DNA from: Haloarcula rubripromontorii
Lineage (GTDB): Archaea > Halobacteriota > Halobacteria > Halobacteriales > Haloarculaceae
NCBI RefSeq assembly: GCF_001280425.1
Contig: NZ_LIUF01000001.1
Location: 600,945 to 664,944 of the forward strand
DNA length: 64,000 nt
Reading direction: 5' to 3'
This document shows positions 41,790 through 50,592 of this stretch, one piece after another. The notes beneath the pieces were generated by a model, which saw only the letters and a program-made list of their open reading frames with translations, was not told where the DNA came from and made no database searches. Position 1 is the first letter of the stretch. Every line of letters starts with the position of its first letter. The translations under genes were made by a program, and so were the position numbers.

Positions 41790-41989
41790 CGCATCAGCAG
41801 CGTCGAGACCGGAAAGTCGGCATCGACGGAGAGCCACTGGTCCTCTACGTCTGCCGTGTCGACATCTGGCGCATAGCAGATGAGCCGCTCGCTGCCGTCG
41901 GGACGGGAACGTACCACGGCGGGCAGCGTTCCCTCGTCGTCAGCAGTCGCCGCCGTCACCTCGCTCGTCGACCGGGTATCGGAGTCCAT
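41786..41989 (-). CDS. Small DUF7511-like protein, paralogue 1
   Basis: A 67-residue protein from ATG 41989 (ATG 42001 also possible). Its C-terminal half (ERLICYAPDVDTADVEDQWLS) resembles haloarchaeal DUF7511 proteins, which have an RC/LI-x-YPP-x-W-L-x-x-D pattern. It is similar to the next gene upstream on the same strand, so the two arose by duplication. Function unknown. It converges on the threonine-synthase-like gene. Confidence 0.65.
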   Translation of the reverse strand: MDSDTRSTSEVTAATADDEGTLPAVVRSRPDGSERLICYAPDVDTADVEDQWLSVDADFPVSTLLMR

Positions 41990-42045
41990 GTCCCGATTCA
42001 CAACAGGTGTTACTATTGTTACCAGTCGATTATCGGGCGTAAGGA

Positions 42046-42252
42046 CTACTGAACGTCGTCGAGAGAGACGAGAAGGTCCGACGAAACGGCCAGCCAGTTC
42101 GACTCCAGCTCGGAGCCAGTGCTGCTGGGTGGGTACAGAATTGAACGCTGGCCACCACCCGCAGCCGGCTCGTGTTCGACAGTCAATAGCTTCTCGGCAC
42201 CGTCGCCGTCTGCCGTATTTCGCCGCTGGGTATCCGACCTCTCAGGTCTCAT
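42046..42252 (-). CDS. Small DUF7511-like protein, paralogue 2
   Basis: The 68-residue product begins MRPERSDTQRRNTADGDGAE and ends with QRSILYPPSSTGSELESNWL and AVSSDLLVSLDDVQ, aligning with the same part of the neighbouring paralogue. Both genes have an AACAAT-containing AT-rich promoter region upstream, so the duplication seems to have included regulatory DNA. No function can be assigned. Confidence 0.62.
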   Translation of the reverse strand: MRPERSDTQRRNTADGDGAEKLLTVEHEPAAGGGQRSILYPPSSTGSELESNWLAVSSDLLVSLDDVQ

Positions 42253-42336
42253 AGCCCCACATAACGGTATATCAACATTGTTATCCGTAGTCTAAATTGG
42301 CGTATATCCCCGTATTACCGGAATATTCGTGATGCT

Positions 42337-42348
42337 TACTGGCCAGTA
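42337..42348. promoter_or_regulatory. 12-base palindrome, candidate operator
   Basis: TACTGGCCAGTA is perfectly symmetric and lies in the 250-base gap between the DUF7511-like pair and tiaS, about 85 bases upstream of the former. Nothing else is recognised in the gap besides AT-rich promoter sequence at 42253-42330. Confidence 0.3.
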
Positions 42349-42502
42349 GCCAATTCGAACCGAATAGCAGGCGAAAGCTGAACGCCGAATGACCACCGGC
42401 GAGCGGAGTACACGGTATCGGAAACCCGGAGGTTGTCACTTCTCTCCTGATCGTTCCGCTCCGTGTTCGACACGCTCCGGGGAGACAGCGAACTACTCCC
42501 TC

Positions 42503-43768
42503 TCAGCGAGACGGGTGAGTAGGCGCGTCGAGGCCGCCCCGAACCAGCGGTTTCGCGATGTGGCGGCGCGCGACCGGTGGCACTTCGTACCACCCACATT
42601 CCAGTCCTCGCTCGATGGACTGCTCAGTTTTGCCGTCAGCGCTGGTCCCGCAGTCCCGACACCGATAGCCCTGGTCTCGGCCGGCGGATTTCATCGACCG
42701 ACCACAGTCCGGACAGTCCGGTGTGACGGATTCCGTCCGGACGAGGGTCCGGACCGCGAACTTCTCCAGTTTGAGCGTCCCATCGGTCACTTCGCCGCAG
42801 GCGGTGATTCGGTCGCCGACTCTGAGCGAGCGGACCCGGTCGCGAAAGCCCTTCGTCGGCTCGAAAGCCGCACAGTCGATGGTTGCGCCGTCGCCTTCGA
42901 GGGTGAGAAACACGTGTCCCCCCGCCCGCGTCTCCGGAGTTTCGACCACATCGCCGGTGACGCGGTAGGCGCTGTCGGCCGTGACCGCGTCGACAGCGGC
43001 GTCCTGTAGATGCACATCGGTTCCTTGGTTCGTCACGAACGTCGCCCGACGAGCGATGGGTTCGCTATCGATGGCGTCGGCGGCGGCGCGGCAGGCGTCG
43101 GGGTCGTCGCCGCGAATCCCGTAGAGGATCGGACACGGCGTCCGCGGCACACAGACCGGATAGCCCGATGCGCGGTCGACGGTATCCCACACGTTGGGGT
43201 AGTGCTCCTCGGCCGCGGCGCGAACGCTCTCCGGGTCGACCGTCCGCTCGGTCCCCCATCGCTCCCGCTCGCGGTACGCGATGTGTTCGTACGTCCAGTC
43301 CGATAGTTCGGCCCAGGCCCCGACCGCCGCGAGCGCGCCGACCAGTCCGCGGCCGTTGCCCCGCTGACAGCGGGCGAACCCGACCACGTCAGCTAGCGTC
43401 GTCGCGTCCATCGGGTCCTGTATCGACTGGATTGCCTCGCGGGCGAACGTTGCGACCTGCGGCGGGACATCTTCAGGGTCGCAGTCGGCGACGATTGCGC
43501 CGGGATTGGTCCGTGGGTCGTCGGTCTCGGCCATGTCGAGCACGTCTTCGACCAGATTGAGCGCCGCGTCGGCGTCGAGGTCGGTATGGACCGCCAGCGC
43601 GGCGTTCCCGCGGGTCTTGTGTTCGACGGCGGGGTTCAGCCGGACGAGGAGCAGTCGCTCGACAGTCCCCCCAGCGTTCCGTATCGACTCCGCGAGGGTG
43701 GCGGCGGCGTAGGTCGTACACATTCCCCGTTCACGCGAGTCTGTATCATCGAGACCGACGACAGTCAC
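42503..43768 (-). CDS. tiaS: tRNA(Ile2) 2-agmatinylcytidine synthetase TiaS
   Basis: A 421-residue enzyme that attaches agmatine to C34 of the tRNA-Ile reading AUA. The start MTVVGLDDTDSRERGMCTTY carries the family DDTDS motif (7-11). A kinase-like region and a ferredoxin-like region follow, then an OB fold (about 290-345: VRSLRVGDRITACGEVTDGT) and a C-terminal zinc ribbon (CPDCGRS and CRDCG, about 357-380). Length and order match the family. It is divergent from the HTH regulator gene. Confidence 0.95.
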   Translation of the reverse strand: MTVVGLDDTDSRERGMCTTYAAATLAESIRNAGGTVERLLLVRLNPAVEHKTRGNAALAVHTDLDADAALNLVEDVLDMAETDDPRTNPGAIVADCDPEDVPPQVATFAREAIQSIQDPMDATTLADVVGFARCQRGNGRGLVGALAAVGAWAELSDWTYEHIAYRERERWGTERTVDPESVRAAAEEHYPNVWDTVDRASGYPVCVPRTPCPILYGIRGDDPDACRAAADAIDSEPIARRATFVTNQGTDVHLQDAAVDAVTADSAYRVTGDVVETPETRAGGHVFLTLEGDGATIDCAAFEPTKGFRDRVRSLRVGDRITACGEVTDGTLKLEKFAVRTLVRTESVTPDCPDCGRSMKSAGRDQGYRCRDCGTSADGKTEQSIERGLECGWYEVPPVARRHIAKPLVRGGLDAPTHPSR

Positions 43769-43897
43769 AGACGATTATAGCTCCGAAGTGGTCAAACACC
43801 TTTCGTCACAGACCCCCACTCCGGCCCGAGAGGGCAACGGACGGCGCAATACATATAATGGGTGAGCGGGCTAGATTCAGTAGAGGTACAGAGTACT

Positions 43898-44866
43898 ATG
43901 TCACGGTCGGCGCTGGTGGAAAACGTCATGGCGATGCTCGAAGACGCTGGCTTCCTCGTCAGCGACCGCTGTGCGATTCGTCCGAAGAGTTTCGACATCG
44001 CTGCCCGTCGCGGCGAGGACGTGTTGCTCCTGAAGATACTGGGCAACATCGACGCCTTCGACGCACAGACCGGGGGCGAGATGCGGCGACTGGGCACGTA
44101 TCTGAATGCCACACCGATCGTGATCGGCCTCCGAACGCGCGACGAGGAGCTGAAACCCGGTGTCGTTTACTTCCGGCACGGTGTCCCCGTGCTGTCGCCC
44201 GACACCGCGATGGACCTGTTCGTCGAGGAGGTCCCGCCGCTCATCTACGCCGCCCCGGGCGGACTCTACGTCAACATCGACTCCGAGATCCTCGCCGACG
44301 TGCGCGAGGACCGCGACTGGTCGCTCGGTCGGCTGGCGAAGGAACTGGGCGTCTCCCGGCGGACAGTCTCAAAATACGAGGACGGAATGGACGCGTCCGT
44401 CGAGGTAGCCGCCGAACTCGAAGACCTCTTCGACGCGCCGCTGACCTCGCCGGTGAGCGTCCTCGACGGCGCTGAAGAAGTCCGAGACGACGAGCCAACG
44501 CCGGACGACCCCGATGTCGCGCCGGAGGACGAGCCGATTGTGACGGTGTTCACCCGTATCGGCTTCGAGGTCCATCCGACGGATCGCGCGCCCTTCAAGA
44601 GCGTCAACGAGAGCGACGATCAGCATGGACAGGTCCTTGCCGGACACTCCGCGTTCACCGAGACAGCCGAGAAGCGGGCCCGCATCATGTCTTCGGTCGG
44701 CGAGGTGACCCGAACCCGGTCGGTGTACGTCGTCGACGAACTCCGACGGGAGTCCGTCGAGGGGACCGCCCTCATCGAAAAGGAGGAGATGGAGAACATC
44801 GAGGACGCCGTCGATCTGCGGGATCTGATTATGGAACGCGGCGAGGACCGCGAAGAAGTAGCCTGA
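43898..44866 (+). CDS. Archaeal HTH-type transcriptional regulator (UPF0279-like)
   Basis: The start at 43898 gives 322 residues. The N-terminal part (about 1-110) resembles a nuclease-fold sensor ([20 protein letters not shown]), followed by a Cro/CI-type helix-turn-helix ([20 protein letters not shown], about 133-152) and an extended C-terminal region. It is a conserved archaeal family annotated only as putative HTH regulators. Ligand and targets are unknown. It converges on the glutaredoxin-like gene across repeat copy C. Confidence 0.9.
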   Translation: MSRSALVENVMAMLEDAGFLVSDRCAIRPKSFDIAARRGEDVLLLKILGNIDAFDAQTGGEMRRLGTYLNATPIVIGLRTRDEELKPGVVYFRHGVPVLSPDTAMDLFVEEVPPLIYAAPGGLYVNIDSEILADVREDRDWSLGRLAKELGVSRRTVSKYEDGMDASVEVAAELEDLFDAPLTSPVSVLDGAEEVRDDEPTPDDPDVAPEDEPIVTVFTRIGFEVHPTDRAPFKSVNESDDQHGQVLAGHSAFTETAEKRARIMSSVGEVTRTRSVYVVDELRRESVEGTALIEKEEMENIEDAVDLRDLIMERGEDREEVA

Positions 44867-44923
44867 GCGGGGCCCTCAGTCTTCGCTGTCAAGTGAAAAC
44901 GAAAACCGCCGCAAGTGTCGGGT

Positions 44924-45098
44924 CTACTGCCCGTACGTTTCTTCGAGATATTCGACAATCCACCTTTTTCAGCGTCGGGTTCGCGCTAACCGCGCGAACC
45001 ACTCCTCGAAAAACGTGGGCGAAAAACGGTCGCGCATGGCGCGACCGCGAGACAGAATATCGCTACTGCCCGTACGTCTCTTCGAGATATTCGACGAT
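44924..45098. repeat. 36-bp direct duplication of a gene tail around repeat copy C
   Basis: 44924-44959 and 45063-45098 are 34/36 identical. Both encode, on the minus strand, the end of the glutaredoxin-like protein (IVEYLEETYGQ and stop). The two differences are transitions at third codon positions (ATC/ATT, GAG/GAA). The 103 bases between are repeat copy C plus a short tail. The inner copy serves the intact gene; the outer one is a spare tail. Confidence 0.9.
44960..45047 (+). repeat. Structured intergenic repeat, copy C
   Basis: It starts CCACCTTTTTCAGCGTCGGG, forms a hairpin (GGTTCGCG ... CGCGAACC), continues CTCCTCGAAAAACGTGGG and GCGAAAAACGG, and ends with a second hairpin CGGTCGCGC-ATG-GCGCGACCG (45027-45047, 9 perfect pairs). 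Fixed blocks match copies A and B while both hairpins have different sequences that still pair. It sits between two convergent genes. Confidence 0.85.
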
Positions 45099-45311
45099 GT
45101 CGTCGGATTCAGGCATCCCGTCGACGCCGTTGTCCGTGTCAACGAGGACGGGAACGCCGGTCTGTCCCGAAACCTCCTTCACTTCGGTCCGCTCGCCGTG
45201 GGACCGCGGGACCATGTGGGAGTCGTAGTCGAGGCCCAGTTCGTCGAGTTTCTTGATTACTTTCGCACAGTACGGACAGCCCTCAAGTTCGTAGAGTTCG
45301 AGATTAGCCAT
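45063..45311 (-). CDS. Glutaredoxin-like protein (CPYC)
   Basis: An 82-residue thioredoxin-fold protein: ANLELYELEGCPYCAKVIKK with the redox motif C12-P-Y-C15, a cis-Pro in TGVPVLVDTDNG (about 50-61) and a C-terminal helix DIVEYLEETYGQ. It resembles the N-terminal domain of glutathione transferases and haloarchaeal glutaredoxin-like proteins. Thiol-disulfide exchange is likely, perhaps with gamma-glutamylcysteine as partner thiol in haloarchaea. The last 12 codons are also present as a duplicate beyond repeat copy C. Confidence 0.9.
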   Translation of the reverse strand: MANLELYELEGCPYCAKVIKKLDELGLDYDSHMVPRSHGERTEVKEVSGQTGVPVLVDTDNGVDGMPESDDIVEYLEETYGQ

Positions 45312-45395
45312 TACACCGGTTGTAGGCGAGCCAGCGTCAAGAACACATCGGTGCTGTGTCTCGGCCGCGCACCGTCGACAGCGGTTCCGCCTGCG

Positions 45396-45947
45396 CTACA
45401 CGTCGATGTCGTCGGGCGCGTCGGCGAGCAGGTCAGAGGCGGTCACGAGTGAGGAGAGTTCGAGGTCGTGATCGGCGAGGTTCTCGCTGGCCCCTTCCTC
45501 GCGGTCGACGACGACGAGCACACGATTGACGACAGCGCCGGCCTCGCGGAGCGCCTCGGCGGCGTCGACCGCGCTCTGGCCGGTCGTCGCGATGTCTTCG
45601 AGGATGATGACCTCCTCACCGTCGGTCAGATCGCCTTCGATGCGGTTGCCCGTGCCGTACTCCTTGGCCTGCTTTCGGGCGATGACGTAGGGAATGTCGG
45701 TCTCGACGCTGGTGACCGCGACCAGCGGGACTGCACCGAGGGCGACGCCGGCCAGCGTGGCGTCCGTGTCCCACTCGTCGATGCGCTCGGCGAAGGCCTC
45801 GGCGATGAGGTCCAGACAGTCGGGGTTGGTCTCAAAGACGTACTTGTCGACGTAGTAGCTCGACGTGCCGCCGTGGGAGAGTTCGAACTCTCCGAACTTG
45901 ACGGCGTCAGCGTCCCGCAGTGCCGCGATGAGGTCGTCGGTTGCCAT
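45396..45947 (-). CDS. pyrE: Orotate phosphoribosyltransferase
   Basis: A 183-residue type I phosphoribosyltransferase that makes orotidylate from orotate and PRPP. It has [20 protein letters not shown] near the start, [16 protein letters not shown] (about 90-105) and the PRPP loop [19 protein letters not shown] (about 113-131). Length fits archaeal PyrE. The start at 45947 follows a short promoter region shared with the divergent GlmM-like gene. Confidence 0.95.
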   Translation of the reverse strand: MATDDLIAALRDADAVKFGEFELSHGGTSSYYVDKYVFETNPDCLDLIAEAFAERIDEWDTDATLAGVALGAVPLVAVTSVETDIPYVIARKQAKEYGTGNRIEGDLTDGEEVIILEDIATTGQSAVDAAEALREAGAVVNRVLVVVDREEGASENLADHDLELSSLVTASDLLADAPDDIDV

Positions 45948-46033
45948 ACGCTCACTGAACGGTCACGGGGCTAATGACTGTTGAATTCGGACAGCGACAT
46001 TCCTAAGCCCCTCCGCCTCAGACAGTCGCTCGA

Positions 46034-47413
46034 ATGCAAGTGTTCGGGTCGAGTGGCGTCCGAGGTGTCGCGGGCGATGAGCTGACACCACGGTACGTCC
46101 TTCGGGTTGCACAGGCCGCCGGGGACGTCTGGCGTGACGACCACGACCGCGTGGCGATCGCCCGGGACACGCGGACGACCGGGCGGACGTTTATCAACGC
46201 CGCGACAAGCGGGCTGACGACTGTCGGGTTCGATGTCGACCGCCTCGGCGTCGTGCCGACGCCGGGGTTGCAGGCCTACTGCGAGCGTGAGGCAGTCCCG
46301 GGCGTGATGATTACCGCGAGCCACAACCCGGCCGCGTACAACGGCGTGAAACTCATCGGCGCGGACGGCGTCGAACTGACGCGGAATACGCTCGACCGCG
46401 TCGAACAGTCCCTCCGGGACGATACGCCGGTCTACGCGGACTGGGAGACGGTCGGGTCCGACACCGCCATCGAGAGCGCCCGCCGCCGCTACCGCGAGCA
46501 GGTACTGTCTGCCGTCGACCGCGACCGCATCGCCGACGCTGACCTCACTATCGTCGTCGACTCCGGCCACGGCGCCGGCTCGCTCACGAGCCCCGACCTG
46601 TTCCGCGAACTCGGCTGTGAAGTCCATACGATCAACAGCCAGCCAGACGGCCACTTCCCCGGCCGCGACCCCGAACCCGTCGCCGAGAACCTCGAAGACC
46701 TGCGAGCGTTCGTCCGCGCCACCGACGCCGACCTCGGATTCGCCCACGACGGCGACGCTGACCGCGGGATGTTCGTCGACGAGACCGGAGCCCACATCGA
46801 AGGCGACGCCGCGCTGGCCGCGCTGGCGGCGGCGAAAATCGAGTCCGGTGACGGCGTCGTCTCGGCGGTCAACGCCTCCCAGCGACTGGTCGACGTGGTC
46901 GAGGACGCCGGCGCGACCCTCTCACTGACGCCCATCGGCTCGACGTACATCGTCAGCCGCATCCGCAAACTGCAACGCGAGGGGACACACGTCGCGATTG
47001 CCGGTGAAGGCAACGGCGGCATCCTCTTCCCCGACTACCGCATCGCCAGAGACGGCGCGTTCACCGCCGCGAAGTTCCTCGAACTCGTCGCCGAACGGCC
47101 CGCAAGCGAGGTCGCTGCGGACTACGACGACTACTACAACGTCCGGCGAAACCTCGAATACGAGACCGAAGACGAGCGCGAGGCGATGCTCGAAGGCATC
47201 GAATCCCACGCGAACGACGCGACAGCCGACCTCGATACGACGGACGGCTACCGGCTGGACTACGGCGACGGCTGGGTGCTGGCCCGGCCGTCCGGGACGG
47301 AGCCCGTCGTCCGCGTCTACGCCGAGGCGCGCACGCTCGACCGCGCAGAGGAACTCGCGGAAACGATGGTCAGCCGGGCGACCCAGCGAACGGATATCTA
47401 CAGTGACGAGTAA
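46034..47413 (+). CDS. glmM: Phosphohexomutase (GlmM/ManB-like)
   Basis: A 459-residue alpha-D-phosphohexomutase with the phosphoserine loop TASHNPAA (Ser96), metal loop DGDADRG (about 239-245), sugar loop GEGNGG (about 325-330) and phosphate loop RPSGTEPVVRVY (about 418-429). It interconverts hexose 1- and 6-phosphates, most likely glucosamine phosphate in archaeal GlmM, but phosphomannomutase or phosphoglucomutase activity is equally possible. It overlaps the end of the convergent DUF7118-like gene by 16 bases. Confidence 0.93.
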   Translation: MQVFGSSGVRGVAGDELTPRYVLRVAQAAGDVWRDDHDRVAIARDTRTTGRTFINAATSGLTTVGFDVDRLGVVPTPGLQAYCEREAVPGVMITASHNPAAYNGVKLIGADGVELTRNTLDRVEQSLRDDTPVYADWETVGSDTAIESARRRYREQVLSAVDRDRIADADLTIVVDSGHGAGSLTSPDLFRELGCEVHTINSQPDGHFPGRDPEPVAENLEDLRAFVRATDADLGFAHDGDADRGMFVDETGAHIEGDAALAALAAAKIESGDGVVSAVNASQRLVDVVEDAGATLSLTPIGSTYIVSRIRKLQREGTHVAIAGEGNGGILFPDYRIARDGAFTAAKFLELVAERPASEVAADYDDYYNVRRNLEYETEDEREAMLEGIESHANDATADLDTTDGYRLDYGDGWVLARPSGTEPVVRVYAEARTLDRAEELAETMVSRATQRTDIYSDE

Positions 47414-48549
47414 GTGTCCAGCGCGTCCTCGATAGCCGCGCTGGCCTCGCGGGCCGCCGACAGTTCCTGTTCGACAGCGCCGCTCGCCAGCCGTTCGCGC
47501 TCGGATTCTGTAAGTTCTGCCCGAGCGACAGCGCTCTCCCGCAGTCGCCCGTAATCGTCGCGCTCCGCGAGTCCACGCACCTCCCGGAGCGCGGCGACGA
47601 CTGGCTCGTCGGCGAATCGGGCAACGACCGAGCGGTACTCTCGGCAGTACCACGGCAGGGCGGCGGCTGACGGTGGCGGCCAGTCGACTCGCACCGGCTC
47701 GGCGTCGAGTCGCCGGAGATACGTCTGTCGGGTAGCGACGGCACTGCGGAGCGCCGCCGCGTCGTCGACGTAGTGGTCCAGCTTCGAGGCGGAGTAGCCG
47801 GCGTACTCCAGTAATTTCGGAATCGGCTCCGTGCCGGCGTCGTGCTCGCGGACGTACGTCAGCAACTCGGCGGGCGGGGACTGGAACTCGACGAGCGGGT
47901 ACGCGTCCGCCTGTTCGATGACTGCAAGGGCGTCTCTGGCCGCCGTGTTGCGCCGAAACTCGGTGAACGCCTCGGTGACGGCGTCGTTGTAGCGCTCGAT
48001 GGGGTCACGGAGATGCTCGACCGGGGCATCGAGGTCAGCGTCGCCGAGCCGCTGGAGGCGTTCCAGTTCGTCGATGCGGTCGCCCAGTTCGCCGCGTCGA
48101 CGGTTCGCCTCGGTCCGGGCCTTCTTGTACTGCTCACGCGCGTCGTCGAGTTCGTCGAGTCGGCCGACGAGGTCGCCGATGGGCGACAGCATCTCGCGGG
48201 CCTGTTCGAAGTCGCCCTCGGTGAGCCGCCGCTGCTGGAGGAAGTCGTCGATTTCTTCGAAGGTATCGCGCTCGGGCAGGTCCTCGGGGAGGTCGTCGGT
48301 CAGCGTCCCGACCCGCCCCTGAAACTCCATGAACGCCTCGAAGTCCCCGCCGCCGGTCGCCCGCCCGTCGTAGCTTTCGAGCAGATTCCACAGTTCGTTA
48401 TGGATGTCACGGCAGTCACGGAGCGCGTCTGCGCCGACCGCCTCGACGCGTTCCTGTGCCCGATGGTACGCCTCTGCGGCCTGTTCGAGACGTTCCACCA
48501 CGTCCGGGGTTCCCGCGGTGATTTCAGTCTCAGTATCGGATCGCGCCAT
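47398..48549 (-). CDS. Coiled-coil haloarchaeal protein (DUF7118-like)
   Basis: A 383-residue, highly charged, almost wholly helical protein. It begins [20 protein letters not shown] and has long predicted coiled coils (LDELDDAREQYKKARTEANR, RRGELGDRIDELERL). By recall it belongs to family DUF7118, kept next to hisI in haloarchaea. Its ATG overlaps the hisI stop (TGATG), so the two are co-translated. Function unknown; a structural or DNA-associated role would fit but is a guess. Confidence 0.82.
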   Translation of the reverse strand: MARSDTETEITAGTPDVVERLEQAAEAYHRAQERVEAVGADALRDCRDIHNELWNLLESYDGRATGGGDFEAFMEFQGRVGTLTDDLPEDLPERDTFEEIDDFLQQRRLTEGDFEQAREMLSPIGDLVGRLDELDDAREQYKKARTEANRRRGELGDRIDELERLQRLGDADLDAPVEHLRDPIERYNDAVTEAFTEFRRNTAARDALAVIEQADAYPLVEFQSPPAELLTYVREHDAGTEPIPKLLEYAGYSASKLDHYVDDAAALRSAVATRQTYLRRLDAEPVRVDWPPPSAAALPWYCREYRSVVARFADEPVVAALREVRGLAERDDYGRLRESAVARAELTESERERLASGAVEQELSAAREASAAIEDALDTYSSL

Positions 48550-48911
48550 CAGTACACGTCGTCGGGGTCGAACACTTGTTCACCAACCGTCTCGCCGTCG
48601 ACGGTCCGGTGGAAGCAGGACTCGTAGCCAGTGTGGCAGGCTCCACCGGTCTGGTCAACGATGTACAGCAGCGCGTCCCCATCACAGTCGACCCGCACCT
48701 CCTCAACGGCCTGTGTGTGCCCGCTCGTCCCGCCTTTGTGCCAGAGTTCGTCGCGGCTCCGCGAGTAGTAGTGGGCCTCCCCCGTCTCGCGGGTCTTCCG
48801 AAGCGCTTCCTCGGTGACGTAGGCGAGCATGAGCACCTCACCAGAGTCTGCGTCCTGCGCGACCGCCGGGATGTACTCCTGCTCGTCGAACGCGAGGTCG
48901 ACGTCGGTCAT
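48549..48911 (-). CDS. hisI: Phosphoribosyl-AMP cyclohydrolase
   Basis: A 120-residue enzyme opening the purine ring of PR-AMP, third step of histidine synthesis. It shows [40 protein letters not shown] and [20 protein letters not shown] with the zinc ligands of HisI (DCDGD, and CHTGYESCF near 95-103). The ATG at 48911 matches the family; the in-frame stretch to 49070 was rejected. The hisE function is not fused. It is followed by the DUF7118-like gene. Confidence 0.95.
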   Translation of the reverse strand: MTDVDLAFDEQEYIPAVAQDADSGEVLMLAYVTEEALRKTRETGEAHYYSRSRDELWHKGGTSGHTQAVEEVRVDCDGDALLYIVDQTGGACHTGYESCFHRTVDGETVGEQVFDPDDVY

Positions 48912-48958
48912 ACTCAGGCCGAGGCGTGTCCGGAAAATAGGTCTTCTGCTGTCGGGGG

Positions 48959-49975
48959 TCAGGCCAGCCCGACCGCCTGCAACAGCGAGAACAGCACGTC
49001 GCCGTAGGTGAGCGAGACGACCAGCCCGGCAAACATCGGAACGAGAAACGGAATCCCGGGCGAGATCCACACTTCGTCCCGTTCGACGAGCACGTCCAGT
49101 CCAGCACGGAGCTGGGCCGGCGACGTGCCGTAGGCCGAGTGGTCGATATCGTCAAGGAACCGCTCGGCACCCCACGGATCGTCGACGGCGTCAGAGCGGT
49201 CCGCGCCACCGGCCCCGGCGTCGTGGGCTGGCTCGGTCACGTCGCCGGCCACCGGGTCACCACCATCGGTCACCAGCGAGCCGTCGCCGGGGTCGTTCGG
49301 GACCGCCGGGAGAGAGGAGGGACGTCGATGCTGCTCGGGATCGGCTCGGATATCGGCAAGCGAGCAGCCACGCCACTGGAGGTACATCCGGAGCGCATCG
49401 AGGTCGAGACCACCGCGGTCGAATCCGTCGGGCGATTCGAGCAGTCGGCCGTACTCTTCAGTGACGGTGGCGGCGGCGACGGGTCGCCCGATGAACATCG
49501 CCAGCGAGAATCGTCCACGGACGAGGTTGCCGGCGGCGACAGCCAGCGGATAGACGACGCCGGCGAGCACAGTGTTCGAGAGAATCGTCAGCGAGAAGAC
49601 GCCGATAGCGCTCTGCTGGAGCGGGAGCGCGACAGTCGGCAGGTAGTACACCGGATACACCGGGAAGAGGACAGCGACGAGCATGAACGCCTTCGCGTCG
49701 GCCCCGCCGAACCCGCCGATGAGCCAGAAGCCGTACGACAGCGGGATGACGAAGCCGAGGCTGATGGCGACCCTGATGAGAAACAGCCGCTGGCCGACCG
49801 CTGTCGGACCGGTCCAGACGGTGTAGGCGTCCCACAGCAGGAGCACGACCGCCAGCGCGGCAAGCGGGGTCCAGGTCCGGTTCGGCACCCGGCGGGTTTT
49901 CACATCGCGGTAGGCCGCCCACCCGAACACCGGGACGGCGACCAGCCGAAGCAGGTCCGGTATCGACCCAAGCAC
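48959..49975 (-). CDS. pibD: Archaeal type IV prepilin peptidase PibD
   Basis: A 338-residue membrane aspartic protease that processes prepilins and archaellins. The two catalytic aspartates are D24 ([11 protein letters not shown]) and D93 in the GGFGGAD motif. Six or more membrane segments are followed by a long acidic cytoplasmic linker (about 190-280) before the final hydrophobic segments, an insertion typical of haloarchaeal PibD. Together with pilins elsewhere it supports adhesion and motility. It follows hisI divergent-in-space by 47 bases on the same strand. Confidence 0.93.
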   Translation of the reverse strand: MLGSIPDLLRLVAVPVFGWAAYRDVKTRRVPNRTWTPLAALAVVLLLWDAYTVWTGPTAVGQRLFLIRVAISLGFVIPLSYGFWLIGGFGGADAKAFMLVAVLFPVYPVYYLPTVALPLQQSAIGVFSLTILSNTVLAGVVYPLAVAAGNLVRGRFSLAMFIGRPVAAATVTEEYGRLLESPDGFDRGGLDLDALRMYLQWRGCSLADIRADPEQHRRPSSLPAVPNDPGDGSLVTDGGDPVAGDVTEPAHDAGAGGADRSDAVDDPWGAERFLDDIDHSAYGTSPAQLRAGLDVLVERDEVWISPGIPFLVPMFAGLVVSLTYGDVLFSLLQAVGLA

Positions 49976-50077
49976 GGCTATACGCAGTACAGCGGCCCCC
50001 CTAATGGTTCCGGTACAACAGCTGTCAGTGGCAGTCGCTGCTGGAAGAAGAAAGTGTAGTGCGCTGCAGGAGCCGCG

Positions 50078-50467
50078 TTAGATGACGCGGTTCTGCAGGT
50101 AGTCGAGGTGCTTGGCGTTGTAGACGATTTTGACCTCGTCGGCGTCCGGGCTGCCGATGCAGGTCAGTCGGACGTTCTTGTCGTCGACTTCCTCGTCGCT
50201 GAGGATCTGCTGCATATCCATGTCGATGTCGCCTTCGAGAACGATGGCGGCACAGTTCGCACAGGCACCGGCGCGACACGAGAAGGGCCAGTCGTAGCCC
50301 TGCGCCTCGGCGGCTTCCAGGATGTACTCGCCTTCGTTCACGTCAAGGGACCCGTGGTCCTCGTCGTCGAGGTCGAGGTCCGACGCCTCTGCGAAGACGT
50401 CGTCGTCGTACATGTCCCAGCCGTTGTCGTCCACTACTTCGTAGTTAAGGTACTCTACCGTGGGCAT
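50078..50467 (-). CDS. fdx: Halophilic 2Fe-2S ferredoxin
   Basis: A 129-residue plant-type ferredoxin with cluster ligands C64, C69, C72 (CRAGACANC) and C103 (LTCIGSP). An acidic N-terminal insert of about 40 residues ([20 protein letters not shown] onward), characteristic of haloarchaeal ferredoxins, provides salt adaptation. By recall it is nearly the Haloarcula marismortui protein. It accepts electrons from 2-oxoacid oxidoreductases. ATG 50467 is used; a GTG three bases upstream is possible. Confidence 0.97.
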   Translation of the reverse strand: MPTVEYLNYEVVDDNGWDMYDDDVFAEASDLDLDDEDHGSLDVNEGEYILEAAEAQGYDWPFSCRAGACANCAAIVLEGDIDMDMQQILSDEEVDDKNVRLTCIGSPDADEVKIVYNAKHLDYLQNRVI

Positions 50468-50592
50468 CACCTGATTGGTTCGAACCCCGCCCTGTTAGAC
50501 TTTGCCCTTCCGTTTTAGGTCGTGCAAAATAATGAGGGACAACGCGGGGATTCGTCGGGAATCGAGGACTGCTGTTCGGGGCCGAGTACCGC

